Origin: Alkalibacillus haloalkaliphilus
GTDB lineage: Bacteria; Bacillota; Bacilli; Bacillales; Alkalibacillaceae
NCBI RefSeq assembly: GCF_007991275.1
Contig: NZ_BJYA01000004.1
Span: 1-64,000 of the forward strand
Length of the DNA: 64,000 bases
Direction of reading: 5' to 3'
The position numbers and the translations under genes are program-made. The notes below the pieces were generated by a model. That model saw nothing but the letters and a program-made list of their open reading frames with translations. It had not been told where the DNA came from and searched no databases. This document shows, in pieces, positions 37,506-47,675 of the stretch; within the stretch, counting starts at the first letter, position 1, and each line of letters begins with the position of its first letter.

Positions 37506-38882
37506 TTAGCCGATATTAATTTTCTCTTTTGGATAACGGTAACGATCTTTCGTTTTACCTCGATTAAACGAGAATAAAAATGTCAAAATTCCAATACGAC
37601 CTATTAGCATGAGTCCCATTAATAAAATTTGACTAAAATTGGACAGCTCATTTGTTATGCCCATCGATAAACCAGTAGTTCCGAACGCTGAACTAACTTC
37701 AAAAATAATGCTATTTAACGACAGATGCCCATCTAATGCTGTAATGACAATAACAACTGAGAAGAACATTAACATCGCTAACAATGTAACGACGACGGCC
37801 TTAAATAAGTCCTCTTCTTCAATTTCTCGCCCGAATATCCGCACGCGATTTCTGCCACTAGCAAACGAAATAATGAATATAATAACTAAAGCAAAAGTAG
37901 TCGTACGAATACCGCCACCAACACTACTTGGCGAGGCACCAATAAACATCATTGAAGATAAAAACAATTGCGTCTGAGTAGTGAATTCATTCATATCCAT
38001 CGTGCTCAGCCCACCACTTCTAGCGGTCGTTGACTGAAACAAACTATAGAAAAACGCTTCATGCCATGTTTTATCGGCAAAGAAGTGATTGAACTCTAAG
38101 ATCAAAATAACGATCAATGAAAAAGCTAATAAAACAAAATAGGTTAATGATGTTAACTTAGTAAACAGTGAAAATCGTTTTAAGTTACGCTCTTCTTGTG
38201 AAATTTGTAAGTACTCTTTAAGTTCGATAAGTACTGGAAAACCAATTGCACCAGCAATTATTAATAAAATATTGATAAATTGCACAAAGTAATCATTCGC
38301 AAACGGTTCTAAAGATGCTCCTGTAATGTCAAAACCACCGTTTGTCGTCGCACTAACCGAGGCGAAAAAGCCATGATAATATGCCTGTAATGCACTATCA
38401 AAATACGTTAAATAGTATGTACCTAAAATAATAAATCCGATAAACTCAATTGCTAATATGACGATAAACATCTCTTTAACTAATCGAACAATTCCTGCAA
38501 TCGACTTCGTATTCTGATCTGTCATAATTAGACGTCTTTCTTTGAAGCCAATCTTCTTGCCTAACACAATCCAAATAAGCGTCCCTAACGCCATTACACC
38601 TAAACCACCAATTTGGAGTGCTAATGCAATCATAAATATACCAAACACACTAAAAGAATCAGCCGTCTCCACTACTGTTAAACCAGTAACAGTAACAGCG
38701 CTAACTGCAGTGAATAGCACTTCCATAAAAGTTAACTGAACACCATCTTTATGTGAGATTGGCAGTGATAATAGAAATGCTGCAACAGACGCTGCTATAA
38801 AATAATACAACGAAATAAGTTGCACAGGTGTTAGTTTATCTAAAATTGACTTATTTGGTGTCAGTCGATCCATTCGGCTCAT
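37506..38882 (-). CDS. Ktr potassium channel subunit (KtrB/KtrD type)
   Basis: 458 aa with four membrane-pore-membrane units. The four selectivity-filter loops are TVTGL, TTNGG, ARSGG and GTTGL. It imports K+ with Na+ or H+ coupling and needs a cytoplasmic RCK ring, most likely the KtrC encoded at 13.7 kb; the lone gene without an adjacent ktr regulator matches B. subtilis KtrD. The promoter at 38967-38995 leaves a leader of about 75 nt without a c-di-AMP riboswitch. AAGGAGA lies 10 nt before the ATG. Confidence 0.88.
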   Translation of the reverse strand: MSRMDRLTPNKSILDKLTPVQLISLYYFIAASVAAFLLSLPISHKDGVQLTFMEVLFTAVSAVTVTGLTVVETADSFSVFGIFMIALALQIGGLGVMALGTLIWIVLGKKIGFKERRLIMTDQNTKSIAGIVRLVKEMFIVILAIEFIGFIILGTYYLTYFDSALQAYYHGFFASVSATTNGGFDITGASLEPFANDYFVQFINILLIIAGAIGFPVLIELKEYLQISQEERNLKRFSLFTKLTSLTYFVLLAFSLIVILILEFNHFFADKTWHEAFFYSLFQSTTARSGGLSTMDMNEFTTQTQLFLSSMMFIGASPSSVGGGIRTTTFALVIIFIISFASGRNRVRIFGREIEEEDLFKAVVVTLLAMLMFFSVVIVITALDGHLSLNSIIFEVSSAFGTTGLSMGITNELSNFSQILLMGLMLIGRIGILTFLFSFNRGKTKDRYRYPKEKINIG

Positions 38883-38966
38883 AATACAACTTTCTCCTTA
38901 AATTGCTAAATTCCTGCTAAAAATCAAAAATAATGTCGCAAAATGTTCAAAAATGAAATATAGACT

Positions 38967-38995
38967 ATTATGAAGCTATTCTAATGATTTGACAA
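38967..38995 (-). promoter_or_regulatory. Sigma-A promoter of the Ktr channel gene
   Basis: -35 TTGTCA (38990-38995), 17-bp spacer, -10 CATAAT (38967-38972). Confidence 0.65.
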
Positions 38996-39024
38996 CATCT
39001 AATAAAAGTCTTCAAGTGTAAATA

Positions 39025-39058
39025 AAACCCTATCTGTTCTCCATAACAGATTAGGGTC
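39025..39058. terminator. Hairpin upstream of the YwpF-like gene's 3' side
   Basis: ACCCTATCTGTT paired with AACAGATTAGGGT (one bulge) and a TTTTATTT tail on the minus strand; ends the YwpF-like transcript. Confidence 0.6.
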
Positions 39059-39080
39059 ATCCAAAAAGCTTTATACGTTT

Positions 39081-39509
39081 TTAAAACAAGTTTTCTTGGT
39101 TTTTTTCTTTAAACTTATTTAGTAAAGATACACCTTGGTATCCTGCTTCAATTAAATCTTGTAAAGTCTCTTCTACTTGCTCTCTTTCACGGTTAATCAT
39201 ATTGCCAATTAAGATAACATTCATATGATCTTCTATTTCATTAACGGCTCTAACATTTGCTAAGATCGTCGCTTTAGGATTCGATTCTTTCGTAATTCGC
39301 ACTTGGGTAACTAGCTCCTGTTCAGCCTCAAGTTTTTGGTTAAAGAAGTCATAATGCTTTTTAGGGATAAATGCCTCAATTAACCAACGAGCCCCTTCGA
39401 TTTCTTCACGGTCAATAATTAAAGCATCAAAGAAGTCGATGTCTTTACTAACTAATTCTTCTCCCGACTTTTCCAAAATATTAAGCGACACTAATTTAAA
39501 TGTTTTCAT
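39081..39509 (-). CDS. YwpF-like family protein
   Basis: 142 aa beginning MKTFKLVSLNIL, with ALIIDREE, WLIEAFIP and a C-terminal LQDLIEAGYQG helix, in the manner of B. subtilis YwpF. It is soluble; function unknown. ATG 39509 directly follows GAAAGGAAGG (4 nt); the frame extends upstream without a ribosome site. Confidence 0.7.
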   Translation of the reverse strand: MKTFKLVSLNILEKSGEELVSKDIDFFDALIIDREEIEGARWLIEAFIPKKHYDFFNQKLEAEQELVTQVRITKESNPKATILANVRAVNEIEDHMNVILIGNMINREREQVEETLQDLIEAGYQGVSLLNKFKEKNQENLF

Positions 39510-39572
39510 CGAACCTTCCTTTCTTATTCCACCCTTATTATATAGGAAATTCAAGGAAGACAAAAGGTATAT

Positions 39573-40106
39573 TTATGAAATTGATTGATGAGGGCTCTCT
39601 TTCTGTAAAATTTCTTGGTCAAGCTGTTTTAACCGCTTCTGTGCTTCATCAATTGTCATCGTCTTATAATGATGTTTGCCCCCTGGTAGCTCTTCCATTT
39701 CATCAGCTTCATAGACTACTTCATGTAACGGTGTGCGCATACCCTCAACAGAGAAAGGTAAGTATGAATCCGTATGCAGTAATATTGTCACTGAAATAGC
39801 CTTAGCTGTTTCACGATCTTCTCCTAAACGAATCAATAACTTGTGTGCTCTTTCAGCACCTTTAATCGCATGAATATCATGTTTACGATACTCTTGATAA
39901 TCCCACTCTCCATCGTTATACCATTCATAATGGCCTATATCATGCAGTAAAGCTGACTTGGCAGCTAACTCAACATTAACGCCTCGAGCCTTGGCCAATT
40001 TAACAGCTCGTTCAGTTGTGCACACAGCATGATGAACCCCTGAACGTTTAAGGTATTTTTGTGTAATAGGATGATTAAAAATATCGACTAATTCCACTCG
40101 TTTCAC
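39573..40106 (-). CDS. HD-domain phosphohydrolase
   Basis: 177 aa. HD superfamily signature: His in SGVHHAVCTTERA, the HD pair in ALLHDIGHYEW, and distal His/Asp in ILLHTDSYLP and VYEADEME. A metal-dependent phosphohydrolase of unknown substrate (nucleotide or cyclic nucleotide). GTG 40106 is 8 nt after AAGGGG. About 60 bp upstream of the YwpF-like gene and probably cotranscribed. Confidence 0.78.
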   Translation of the reverse strand: MKRVELVDIFNHPITQKYLKRSGVHHAVCTTERAVKLAKARGVNVELAAKSALLHDIGHYEWYNDGEWDYQEYRKHDIHAIKGAERAHKLLIRLGEDRETAKAISVTILLHTDSYLPFSVEGMRTPLHEVVYEADEMEELPGGKHHYKTMTIDEAQKRLKQLDQEILQKESPHQSIS

Positions 40107-40210
40107 GACAACCACCCCTTTAAGTTTTTAAAGATTAATATAGCATAGTATGCGGTACTAATTCAATTGTTATTTGTACATGTTACCTTTCAACACAAAT
40201 GTTAAACATA

Positions 40211-40250
40211 AAAACGTGTTATAAGGCTCCCTTATAACACGTTTTCTTAT
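40211..40250 (-). terminator. Terminator of the MFS gene
   Basis: Perfect 15-bp stem (40211-40225 with 40231-40245), loop GCTCC, flanking A/T tracts on both strands. Confidence 0.85.
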
Positions 40251-40263
40251 ACTTTATAAACTT

Positions 40264-41640
40264 TTAAGCCATCTTCTCACCATCACGATAAACTAGTTTA
40301 AACGCAATTAAACCAATTAATACAAGGCCCATAAACGTTAAGAACAAGTTACTATAAACAGCACTTTCTCCAGATAACGCCAAGAAATTCACCGGATTTT
40401 CTGGTCGAAATAGATCAAGCACAACACCTGCAATAGCACCACTTAAAGCACCCGAAACAAAGTTCAATAAGTTAAAAACACCCATTCCAACACCCGTTTC
40501 GTGTTTAGCTAACAAGTTTGCTAATAAATCTGCACCTGATGCTTGAACTAATGGGAAGCACATCATCGGGAAAATCAACATTAAACTTATGATTAATGGA
40601 CTTAAACCGACTGTAGATGAAACAATTAGAAAACCAGTTGATAATAAAGCTAAGCTCGCTAGGTACACTTTCCTAGCCCCTTTTTGATCAACAAGTCTCC
40701 CTCCTTTTCTTCCAATTAACGCAGCGCTTATAGCACCTGGGAACATCACTAAACCAATCTCCATCGTTGATAAACTATAAACTTCACGTAGCATAATTGG
40801 AACAGTGAACATAAGACCGAATAGACAAGCTACTGCTAAGAAACTCGTCAAAATCGCCACCAAATAGTTACGACTCTTAAATAAATGTGGTGGAATAAAT
40901 GGATTTTTCGCCTTAAACATACGAAGTACCGCTAAAATACCAAACCCGATTGCGATATATAAAGAATAAACAAAGCCTAATGTAATTCCAATTAACGTTG
41001 AAGCAATCGTTACGCCGACTAAGCTAGCCCCTAAATAATCTAACCTTACATTGACCGTCTCTTCATCTGGTAAGTTTTTAAGCAGAAATGGTAGTGTCAC
41101 GATCATTAAAGCCGATGTTAAAAATAAAAATTGCCAAGATAAAAAGCCAGCAATAACACCGCCTAAAATAGGGCCAATCCCAGAGGCAAAAGCCATGACA
41201 GATGCAATAATCCCTAATATTTTACCCCTTTCATTCGGGAAGTAGCGAATAGGTGCAATAAAAGCAATCGCAGGCATCATCGAACCGCCAATTGCCTGAA
41301 TTACCCTTGCTACAAGTACAAAATAATAATTCGGTGCAAGAAATCCGATAATAGAACCAATCGCAAAAACCGTTAGTCCAAATGTGATCAACTTCTTAAA
41401 AGCTACTGTGTCAGCTAACTTTCCGTATATTAAAGCCCCGACTGAATACACCATAATGTAACCAGTCATTACCCAGCTTACTTCTGATGGCATTAAATTA
41501 AATGCTTCAGCAATGTCTGGGATTGCTATGTTAAACATTGTTCCGTTCATAACCGAAAACATTAAAACGAAACAAATTGAAAACAATAACATTCTAGGGT
41601 TCTTTATATCTATTTCATTTTGTTGTTTTATTGTTTCCAT
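40264..41640 (-). CDS. DHA2-family MFS exporter (TetL-like)
   Basis: 458 aa, 14 predicted membrane helices. Motifs GYIMVYSVGALIYGKLAD and GIGPILGGVIAG fit the DHA2 drug:H+ antiporter family; length equals that of TetA(L)/TetA(K)-type proteins, which also exchange Na+/K+ for H+. Substrate unknown; a cation/H+ antiport role would suit this organism. No adjacent regulator. RBS GGAG about 10 nt before the ATG. Confidence 0.82.
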   Translation of the reverse strand: METIKQQNEIDIKNPRMLLFSICFVLMFSVMNGTMFNIAIPDIAEAFNLMPSEVSWVMTGYIMVYSVGALIYGKLADTVAFKKLITFGLTVFAIGSIIGFLAPNYYFVLVARVIQAIGGSMMPAIAFIAPIRYFPNERGKILGIIASVMAFASGIGPILGGVIAGFLSWQFLFLTSALMIVTLPFLLKNLPDEETVNVRLDYLGASLVGVTIASTLIGITLGFVYSLYIAIGFGILAVLRMFKAKNPFIPPHLFKSRNYLVAILTSFLAVACLFGLMFTVPIMLREVYSLSTMEIGLVMFPGAISAALIGRKGGRLVDQKGARKVYLASLALLSTGFLIVSSTVGLSPLIISLMLIFPMMCFPLVQASGADLLANLLAKHETGVGMGVFNLLNFVSGALSGAIAGVVLDLFRPENPVNFLALSGESAVYSNLFLTFMGLVLIGLIAFKLVYRDGEKMA

Positions 41641-41791
41641 ATAATATTACTCCTCTCAATTCACCTCATCTATCATATCGGTTAGCTATTAATCTTGCAA
41701 TAGTTGTGCCTACTTCTACAAAATCCCCAAAAATTTTCCTTTATGTTAAAATAGTGTTATATTAATTGCAAGAAAATTTGGAGGTGTTTGA

Positions 41792-43273
41792 ATGTTTGAG
41801 GGGGATATGAGAACAGTTGAACAACAATCGTTACATAACAAAAACAAATTGCTTTTTTGGCTACTGCTAATAATTACAGCGGTCAGCACGATTGCTAATA
41901 TTTCATCAGGCTTACCAACAAGTGTCATCTTCACCGTTTTATTTGGCGGACTTGGTATATTAGCCATTGCTGGATTTTTAGTCTTTACCGATAAAGCCAC
42001 TCACGTCGTACCATACATATATGTAATCGGCTTATCAGCACTACTTGGATTCATCGTATTAGAAGCAAGTGTTTCAACACATAATTTCGGTTTAATTTTC
42101 TTCATCTTAGTAACATCAGCTATTTATATGTCACTACCACTATTAATTATTGGTTTCACATCAAGCATGGCTATTTATCACAGTCTCGTCATTATGCATG
42201 GTGACCTTTTAGACTTACGATATGAAACAGCGCTTTCGTTCATCTTGTTTACTGCGATCATTTTATTTGGTCTTCAAAGAATTACAAAACAAACAGATGA
42301 TCAATTAGAACAATTGCGTCACGAGAATGAATTAAGGTTCCAAAATGAAGCAAAACAAAAAGAACACATTGAAAAACAAACGACCATTATTAAGAATAGT
42401 ATGGAAGAAATTGAGTCTCAATCTGATACGAATAGCCAAGCTTTAACTGAAATGAATCGCGCTATTCAAGAAATCGCATCTAGTACTGAAACACAAGCTG
42501 ATGACCTAACTTCTATAAATGATTCCATCCATCAGACTGCATCGAATATGGACAACATGATGAATCACTTAAACGATATTCAGGAAAATACTAATGAAAC
42601 ATCTCGCCAAGCACAAACTGGCAAAGAAGAATCTGATCAAATGATTGATCAAATTAAAACGTTTGAGTCTAGTATGGATCAAATGCGTGCTACATTTAAA
42701 GACTTAACCGAAAAAGTTGAGTCTTCAGCATCATTCATTCAATCGATTAAAGAAATTAATGAGCAAACAGGACTACTTGCACTTAATGCTTCAATCGAAG
42801 CTGCTCGTGCTGGAGAACACGGTAAAGGTTTTGCAGTTGTTGCTGATGAAATACGTAAATTAGCTGATCACACTGACAAGACAGCATCAAACATCTCAGA
42901 TAATTTACATGAAATGAAGCAGACAAATGAAGAAACGGATGAACAAATGAACCAATTACTTTCTGTTTTACAAGATAATATTAAAACGATCCATCAAAGT
43001 AGTGAGCGATTCAACCAATTTGAAGATGACACAAATGACCTTCAAAATAAACTGAACCAATTCAGTCACACTGCTGAGCAAGTTAATGAAAGTACATTAC
43101 GAATTAATGATACAATGGAACAAATCGCTTCTAAAGTACAACAAACAACAGCATCCGTTGAAGAGATTACGGCAACGGTGCAAGAACAAACGAACCAAAA
43201 TACTCAACTCCATGAAGAGATTGAAAAGACTACAGAAGCGTTACAACAACTAACAAAGGAGTCATCAACATGA
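41792..43273 (+). CDS. Methyl-accepting chemotaxis protein with six-helix membrane sensor
   Basis: 493 aa. About six membrane helices (25-180) with little extracytoplasmic sequence, then a long coiled coil and MCP signalling tip [21 protein letters not shown]. No HAMP or Cache domain is apparent, so the signal is probably intramembrane or intracellular. GGAGGTG lies 5 nt before the ATG. Its stop codon overlaps the nitroreductase start (ATGA), implying translational coupling. Confidence 0.88.
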   Translation: MFEGDMRTVEQQSLHNKNKLLFWLLLIITAVSTIANISSGLPTSVIFTVLFGGLGILAIAGFLVFTDKATHVVPYIYVIGLSALLGFIVLEASVSTHNFGLIFFILVTSAIYMSLPLLIIGFTSSMAIYHSLVIMHGDLLDLRYETALSFILFTAIILFGLQRITKQTDDQLEQLRHENELRFQNEAKQKEHIEKQTTIIKNSMEEIESQSDTNSQALTEMNRAIQEIASSTETQADDLTSINDSIHQTASNMDNMMNHLNDIQENTNETSRQAQTGKEESDQMIDQIKTFESSMDQMRATFKDLTEKVESSASFIQSIKEINEQTGLLALNASIEAARAGEHGKGFAVVADEIRKLADHTDKTASNISDNLHEMKQTNEETDEQMNQLLSVLQDNIKTIHQSSERFNQFEDDTNDLQNKLNQFSHTAEQVNESTLRINDTMEQIASKVQQTTASVEEITATVQEQTNQNTQLHEEIEKTTEALQQLTKESST

Positions 43274-44007
43274 ATGAAACAATCGAGCTACTTATGAATC
43301 ATCGCTCTATTCGTAAATTTAAACAAGAGAATTTAACCGATGAACAAATTAAAACGATTATCCAAGCAGGCCAATCTGCTTCAACATCTAGCTATTATCA
43401 AGCTTATACCGTGATTGGTATTACAGATGAAAAGTTAAAACAACAATTAAGAGAAGTTAGCGGTCAAGAATATGTAGAACATAATGGCCACCTTTTTGTC
43501 TTTTGTGCAGATCTAAACCGGATGTATCAATCACAAGATCAAACAACACAAGAAAAGATGAAAGACAATATCGAGAATACAGAATTTTTCATAATGGCTA
43601 CCATTGATGCAACATTAGCTGCTCAAAATGCCGCTGTCGCCAGTGAATCGCTCGGACTTGGCATTTGTTATTTAGGTAGCTTACGTAATGACATTAACCG
43701 TGTAAATGAGTTATTAAACTTACCACAGTATGTCATCCCGTTATTTGGAATGGCTGTTGGTGTTCCAGATGAGGAGCCTGATGTAAAACCACGATTCGAT
43801 TTTAATGCCATTTATCACGAAAACGGCTATCAAGATCATACAAAATATGTTGAACAATTTAACGAAACAACTGAGCACTACTATGAAGATCGTTCATTTA
43901 ACACGAAAATAGACAATTGGAGCAAGCAAGTTGAAAGAAAGCTATCTAAGCCAATGCGCATGGACGTAACAGACTTCGTTAAACAAAAAGGGTTGAACAA
44001 CCGTTAA
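43270..44007 (+). CDS. NfsA/NfrA-type FMN nitroreductase
   Basis: 245 aa. N-terminal [10 protein letters not shown] with the FMN-phosphate arginines, [30 protein letters not shown] and the C-terminal extension of NADPH flavin/nitro reductases (NfrA1, NfsA). It reduces nitroaromatics, quinones or free FMN in the cytoplasm. Its ATG overlaps the chemoreceptor stop by four bases (43270-43273), and AAAGGAG lies inside the receptor's end. A redox or flavin link to the receptor is possible. Confidence 0.88.
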   Translation: MNETIELLMNHRSIRKFKQENLTDEQIKTIIQAGQSASTSSYYQAYTVIGITDEKLKQQLREVSGQEYVEHNGHLFVFCADLNRMYQSQDQTTQEKMKDNIENTEFFIMATIDATLAAQNAAVASESLGLGICYLGSLRNDINRVNELLNLPQYVIPLFGMAVGVPDEEPDVKPRFDFNAIYHENGYQDHTKYVEQFNETTEHYYEDRSFNTKIDNWSKQVERKLSKPMRMDVTDFVKQKGLNNR

Positions 44008-44040
44008 AAGGATTAGGGAAACTCCCTAATCCTTTTTTCT
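44006..44040. terminator. Bidirectional terminator, nitroreductase / BCCT
   Basis: Perfect stem AAAAGGATTAGGGA with TCCCTAATCCTTTT, 3-nt loop, T tract on the plus strand and A tract on the other side. Confidence 0.9.
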
Positions 44041-45662
44041 TATTCTTCTTTTCCTTTTTTACGATTTCTTCTTCGGCGAATTTTCTCTCTAATCTTCTTA
44101 TAATCCAGTATGATTGTTTTCGGCTCGTACTGATCATCAGCAATAAGGTCTCCTGTCGTTGTTTTCATAAATGACCAAGCAATTAAGAACATAATAAAGA
44201 TTAACGGGAAACCACCAATAATACTAGCTGTTTGGAGTGTTTCTAGACCACCTAAGTACATTAAAGCTAACGGTAATAGACATAACGTAAAAGCCCAAAA
44301 CATTCTATTCCAACGTAGTGGTTCTCCATTTTCGACTTCTTTTTGCGTCACAGATGCTAAAATGTATGAACTTGAATCAAACGTCGTTGCCAAAAAGATA
44401 ATTGATAAAAAGACAAACAACGCAACCATGACACCAGCAAATGGCAACTGATTAATAATCGAAATGATCGCTGCTGGTGCTCCCTGTTCATTTAACACCG
44501 TTATAACATCAAATGAACCACTTAATTGTAAATAAAGTCCGAAATTACCCATGATACCGAAAAACAGTAAGCAACCAATCGATCCGTAAATCATCGTACC
44601 TGCGATTACTTGACGAATCGTACGTCCCCGTGAAATTCTTGCAATAAACAAGCCAACAAACGGAGCGTATACAAGCCACCAAGCCCAGTAGAAAATCGTC
44701 CATGCCTCAGGAAACCCAGTCGGCTCAAACCCTTGTAATACAGCAAACGGTTCAGTCCATGTACTCATTCTAAAAAAGTTGTCTAAAATTAGCCCCACAC
44801 TGTTAGTAGTCGTCTCAGCAATAAATAAAGTCGGACCTGTAATAAACACAAAAGCAAGTAAGAAAATCGACAACGCTAAGTTGATGTTACTCAATCGCTT
44901 TATGCCTTCTTTTAATCCGACATATGCACTAACAGCAAAAATCGCAGTTACAACTAATAAAACAATTGTTCTTAAAAACATATCGTCTTCGAGTCCAGTT
45001 AGATCTGAGACACCACGTGAAATAAGGGGTGTACCAAGAGCTAGCGTCGTCCCTGCCCCACCTATTAATCCGAAGATAAATAGTACATCAATAATTTTAC
45101 CTAAGAAAGTATCAGACCAACCTTTTAAAAGTGGTCTTAGCGTTTCACTAATTTTAATAATTGGTGTTTTCCTTACGTAGAAAAAATACGCCATTGGAAG
45201 GGCTGGTAAAGCATATATAGCCCAGGCAATAGGCCCCCAATGAAAAATCCCGTACGTTGAAGCCCATTGAATCGTTTCTAATTGTTCATCAGTTGGGCTG
45301 AGTCCAAACGGTGGTCCTTGATAATAATAAGCCCACTCAATTGTACCCCAATAAAGAATACTTGAACCAATCCCAGCACTAAATAACATCCCTGCCCATG
45401 CAGGCGTGCTGAATTCAGGCTTCTCATCTTCTTCACCTAATTTCACTTGCCCATTTTGACTAAAAGCTACGAAAATTAAAAAGAAAAAGATTGCTAGTCC
45501 CATTAATAAATATAAAAACCCGAACGTATCTGACATGAATGCATTCACATCAGCAATGACTTCAGCGCCCGCTTCTGGAAATAAAACAAGCGGGACAACG
45601 ACTGATAATATGACAACAAAAGATATTATAAACGTCGGCCAATCAACTAATTTTCTACCCAT
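44040..45662 (-). CDS. BCCT-family compatible-solute transporter (second copy)
   Basis: 540 aa, 12 membrane helices. GMLFSAGIGSSILYWGTIEW (a divergent BCCT motif) and FYWAWWLVYAPFVGLFIARIS are present. The first motif departs from the Gly-rich GMGIGLVFW of the other copy, so ion coupling or substrate may differ (carnitine, choline or betaine). Long basic C-terminal tail (KIREKIRRRRNRKKGK), which in relatives senses osmotic stress. RBS GAGGAG. Confidence 0.87.
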   Translation of the reverse strand: MGRKLVDWPTFIISFVVILSVVVPLVLFPEAGAEVIADVNAFMSDTFGFLYLLMGLAIFFFLIFVAFSQNGQVKLGEEDEKPEFSTPAWAGMLFSAGIGSSILYWGTIEWAYYYQGPPFGLSPTDEQLETIQWASTYGIFHWGPIAWAIYALPALPMAYFFYVRKTPIIKISETLRPLLKGWSDTFLGKIIDVLFIFGLIGGAGTTLALGTPLISRGVSDLTGLEDDMFLRTIVLLVVTAIFAVSAYVGLKEGIKRLSNINLALSIFLLAFVFITGPTLFIAETTTNSVGLILDNFFRMSTWTEPFAVLQGFEPTGFPEAWTIFYWAWWLVYAPFVGLFIARISRGRTIRQVIAGTMIYGSIGCLLFFGIMGNFGLYLQLSGSFDVITVLNEQGAPAAIISIINQLPFAGVMVALFVFLSIIFLATTFDSSSYILASVTQKEVENGEPLRWNRMFWAFTLCLLPLALMYLGGLETLQTASIIGGFPLIFIMFLIAWSFMKTTTGDLIADDQYEPKTIILDYKKIREKIRRRRNRKKGKEE

Positions 45663-45732
45663 TATAAAAGTCTCCTCTTTAATGTTGTGTTATATAGCAT
45701 AAATCAAATGGTCGAATTTATTAGTGCAAATT

Positions 45733-45758
45733 AAAAACCTCCGAACAAGTCGGAGGTT
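45733..45758 (-). terminator. Terminator of the sigma/DUF4179 operon
   Basis: AACCTCCGA paired with TCGGAGGTT around five bases, T tract on the minus strand; overlaps the stop codon of the DUF4179 gene. Confidence 0.75.
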
Positions 45759-47070
45759 AGTTAAGATCAATTTGCGTTGGTTCATTAATCCAATTTGGAT
45801 AAAAAACCATATTAACTCTAATCGGATTCATCTCTGGTGTCACATTGTCATCAAGAGAATGAGTCAACACTTGCATTTGATCATCTCTACTATAAGAGTG
45901 GCTACTACTTGAAATTTCATTGCCTTTATTGTCATACACTTGACCGAATGGCCCAAATCTAAACTCGTCACCTTCTAAATAAAGACGATAACCACTCTTT
46001 GAGTACCTTTCAACTTTTTCAAATGCACCGAGCGGGTCATGCACAATTTCTTCTGATTCAAGATCTAACTCAAGGTACGTGTTGTCAACTGGTACAGCCT
46101 GCATTTTATCAAGTGCTAGCGTCAGCTCTTCATACGTTTCAAAGTAGTTACTTTGAAGAAATACTGAAAAAGTCCCGTCTTCATTGGAGTGCCAATTACC
46201 ACTGCCTGTAACGCCATTTTGTATCCTCGCCCAAGCCACGCCATTTTCATTCAACAACCTCAAGTCCTCAAAGCGTAGTAATGCCCATTCAGAGTCATCA
46301 GGAATTTGTACAACGACTTCAGTTCGAAGTGGGTTAACCATAACTTCAGAAATCATATAGTCATCTGTACCGACTTTAAACGATTCGTTCACATCGTAAT
46401 GAACAGGGTCCGGTTGATGATCAGCTTCAAAAGATACTTTAAACTCTTTTTCAAGTCCACCCTCCGCCTTTACTTTACCTTTCAACACAAATTCTGTTTG
46501 TTCAACTGGTTCACTAAAGAACACTTCACTATCCTCTGTATAAGTTGTGACATCTTGTTGTGATGGCATACCAAATGAAAGTGTTGCAATCGGCAAATCT
46601 TCTCCATCAGCTGAATTTATTTCAACATCTGTCAGTCTCAATTGTTCGTATGGTTGTTCTGTTTCAATAGTATGATAAATTACAAGGCCATATTGATCTC
46701 GTATGACACCATCGATCGTCAAGTCGACTTCACCATGTGAAACTGTCCGACCGATCTCTTCAAAATGCCCATGTGACAATGCTGCTTGTCGACCTTTATC
46801 CCATTTTACAAGTTCAACTATATGTTCAAAACCTGGAATCTTCCCGACTTGTTCAGCAAAGACAGGTGACGTATTAACACCGACAATAAAAGTAAAAGCA
46901 AAAATAATTGCTGCTATTGCTGAACGCCAATTACGAACCGTCCGCTTTTTTCTCTTCAAGTTTTGTTTAAAACCTTCATCAATCGTCTCTTTCAACAGTT
47001 CATCAGAAACGGTCGTCTCTTGATAACTTTCTGCCCATTTTTCTACCCTTTTTTCAGTATTACGATCCAT
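45757..47070 (-). CDS. DUF4179 membrane protein, probable anti-sigma partner
   Basis: 437 aa. A cytoplasmic head of about 45 residues, one membrane helix (RSAIAAIIFAFTFIVGV), then a large beta-rich extracytoplasmic region beginning with the DUF4179 domain. Proteins of this layout follow ECF sigma genes and act as sensors or anti-sigma factors. The start overlaps the sigma gene by 11 bp with its own AAGGAGG. Its signal is unknown. Confidence in the coupling is high; in anti-sigma action it is moderate. Confidence 0.82.
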   Translation of the reverse strand: MDRNTEKRVEKWAESYQETTVSDELLKETIDEGFKQNLKRKKRTVRNWRSAIAAIIFAFTFIVGVNTSPVFAEQVGKIPGFEHIVELVKWDKGRQAALSHGHFEEIGRTVSHGEVDLTIDGVIRDQYGLVIYHTIETEQPYEQLRLTDVEINSADGEDLPIATLSFGMPSQQDVTTYTEDSEVFFSEPVEQTEFVLKGKVKAEGGLEKEFKVSFEADHQPDPVHYDVNESFKVGTDDYMISEVMVNPLRTEVVVQIPDDSEWALLRFEDLRLLNENGVAWARIQNGVTGSGNWHSNEDGTFSVFLQSNYFETYEELTLALDKMQAVPVDNTYLELDLESEEIVHDPLGAFEKVERYSKSGYRLYLEGDEFRFGPFGQVYDNKGNEISSSSHSYSRDDQMQVLTHSLDDNVTPEMNPIRVNMVFYPNWINEPTQIDLN

Positions 47071-47557
47071 TCTGATAACCTCCTTTCTCAGAAAGAGTTT
47101 GACGTAACTTCTCCAAACAGACGTGAATTCGTGATTTCAACGTTCCTTCAGCAACTCCGTAGTAATGTGAAAGCTCAGTATATGTATAACCATGAAAATA
47201 TTTAAGAAAAATGAGCGTCTGTTCTTTTGAATCCAACTCTTGAATCGCCCAATCTAATAATAGTTGTTCAGAGAAGTCAGCTTCACGATCGTTATCCTCA
47301 TAGACCGTTTGGACAAAACGAGCATTTTTCCTTAAAACATCTTGGCAATAGTTAATCATGATTCGAATAAGCCACGTCTTCGTATATTGCGTTTCTCTTA
47401 GTTGCTTCCTTTTTTTAAATGCGCGAAACGTCACTTCTTGTACAGCTTCAAGGGCTGCTTCTTCTGATTTTAAAAAAGCATATGCTGTTTTATATAAGTC
47501 ATGGCGAAATGCTTGAACGACATTAATAAACCGTTCTTCATCTCTTTTTTTCCCCAA
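47060..47557 (-). CDS. ECF-type RNA polymerase sigma factor
   Basis: 165 aa. Region 2 (FRHDLYKTAYAFLKSEEAALEAVQ, about 17-75) and region 4 (FLKYFHGYTYTELSHYYG, about 110-160). The family normally recognises its own promoter: 47590-47620 on the minus strand contains CACACGTCTAATGAG, with a CGTC word typical of ECF -10 elements, but I see no convincing AAC -35. TTG start after AAAGGGG. Operon with the DUF4179 gene. Confidence 0.9.
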   Translation of the reverse strand: MGKKRDEERFINVVQAFRHDLYKTAYAFLKSEEAALEAVQEVTFRAFKKRKQLRETQYTKTWLIRIMINYCQDVLRKNARFVQTVYEDNDREADFSEQLLLDWAIQELDSKEQTLIFLKYFHGYTYTELSHYYGVAEGTLKSRIHVCLEKLRQTLSEKGGYQNGS

Positions 47558-47636
47558 GCTAAGCGCCCCTTTCTCTAGATCTACTCATTAGACGTGTGAA
47601 AAACAAAATCGATTGATATTTTTTTAAAAATTTTAA

Positions 47637-47664
47637 AGAGGTGCTTAGAATATTAAGCACCTCT
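47637..47664 (-). terminator. Terminator of the penicillin acylase locus
   Basis: AGAGGTGCTTA with TAAGCACCTCT around a short AT loop, A-rich and T-rich flanks. Confidence 0.7.
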
Positions 47665-47675
47665 CTTTCAATAAC

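Noticed and set aside
38883-38966. c-di-AMP (ydaO-type) riboswitch before the Ktr channel gene
   Set aside because: The leader is only about 75 nt, too short for this riboswitch, and shows no conserved elements.
47590-47620. Autoregulatory ECF promoter before the sigma gene
   Set aside because: A CGTC -10-like word is present but no AAC-type -35 at the right distance, so it was not listed as a promoter.
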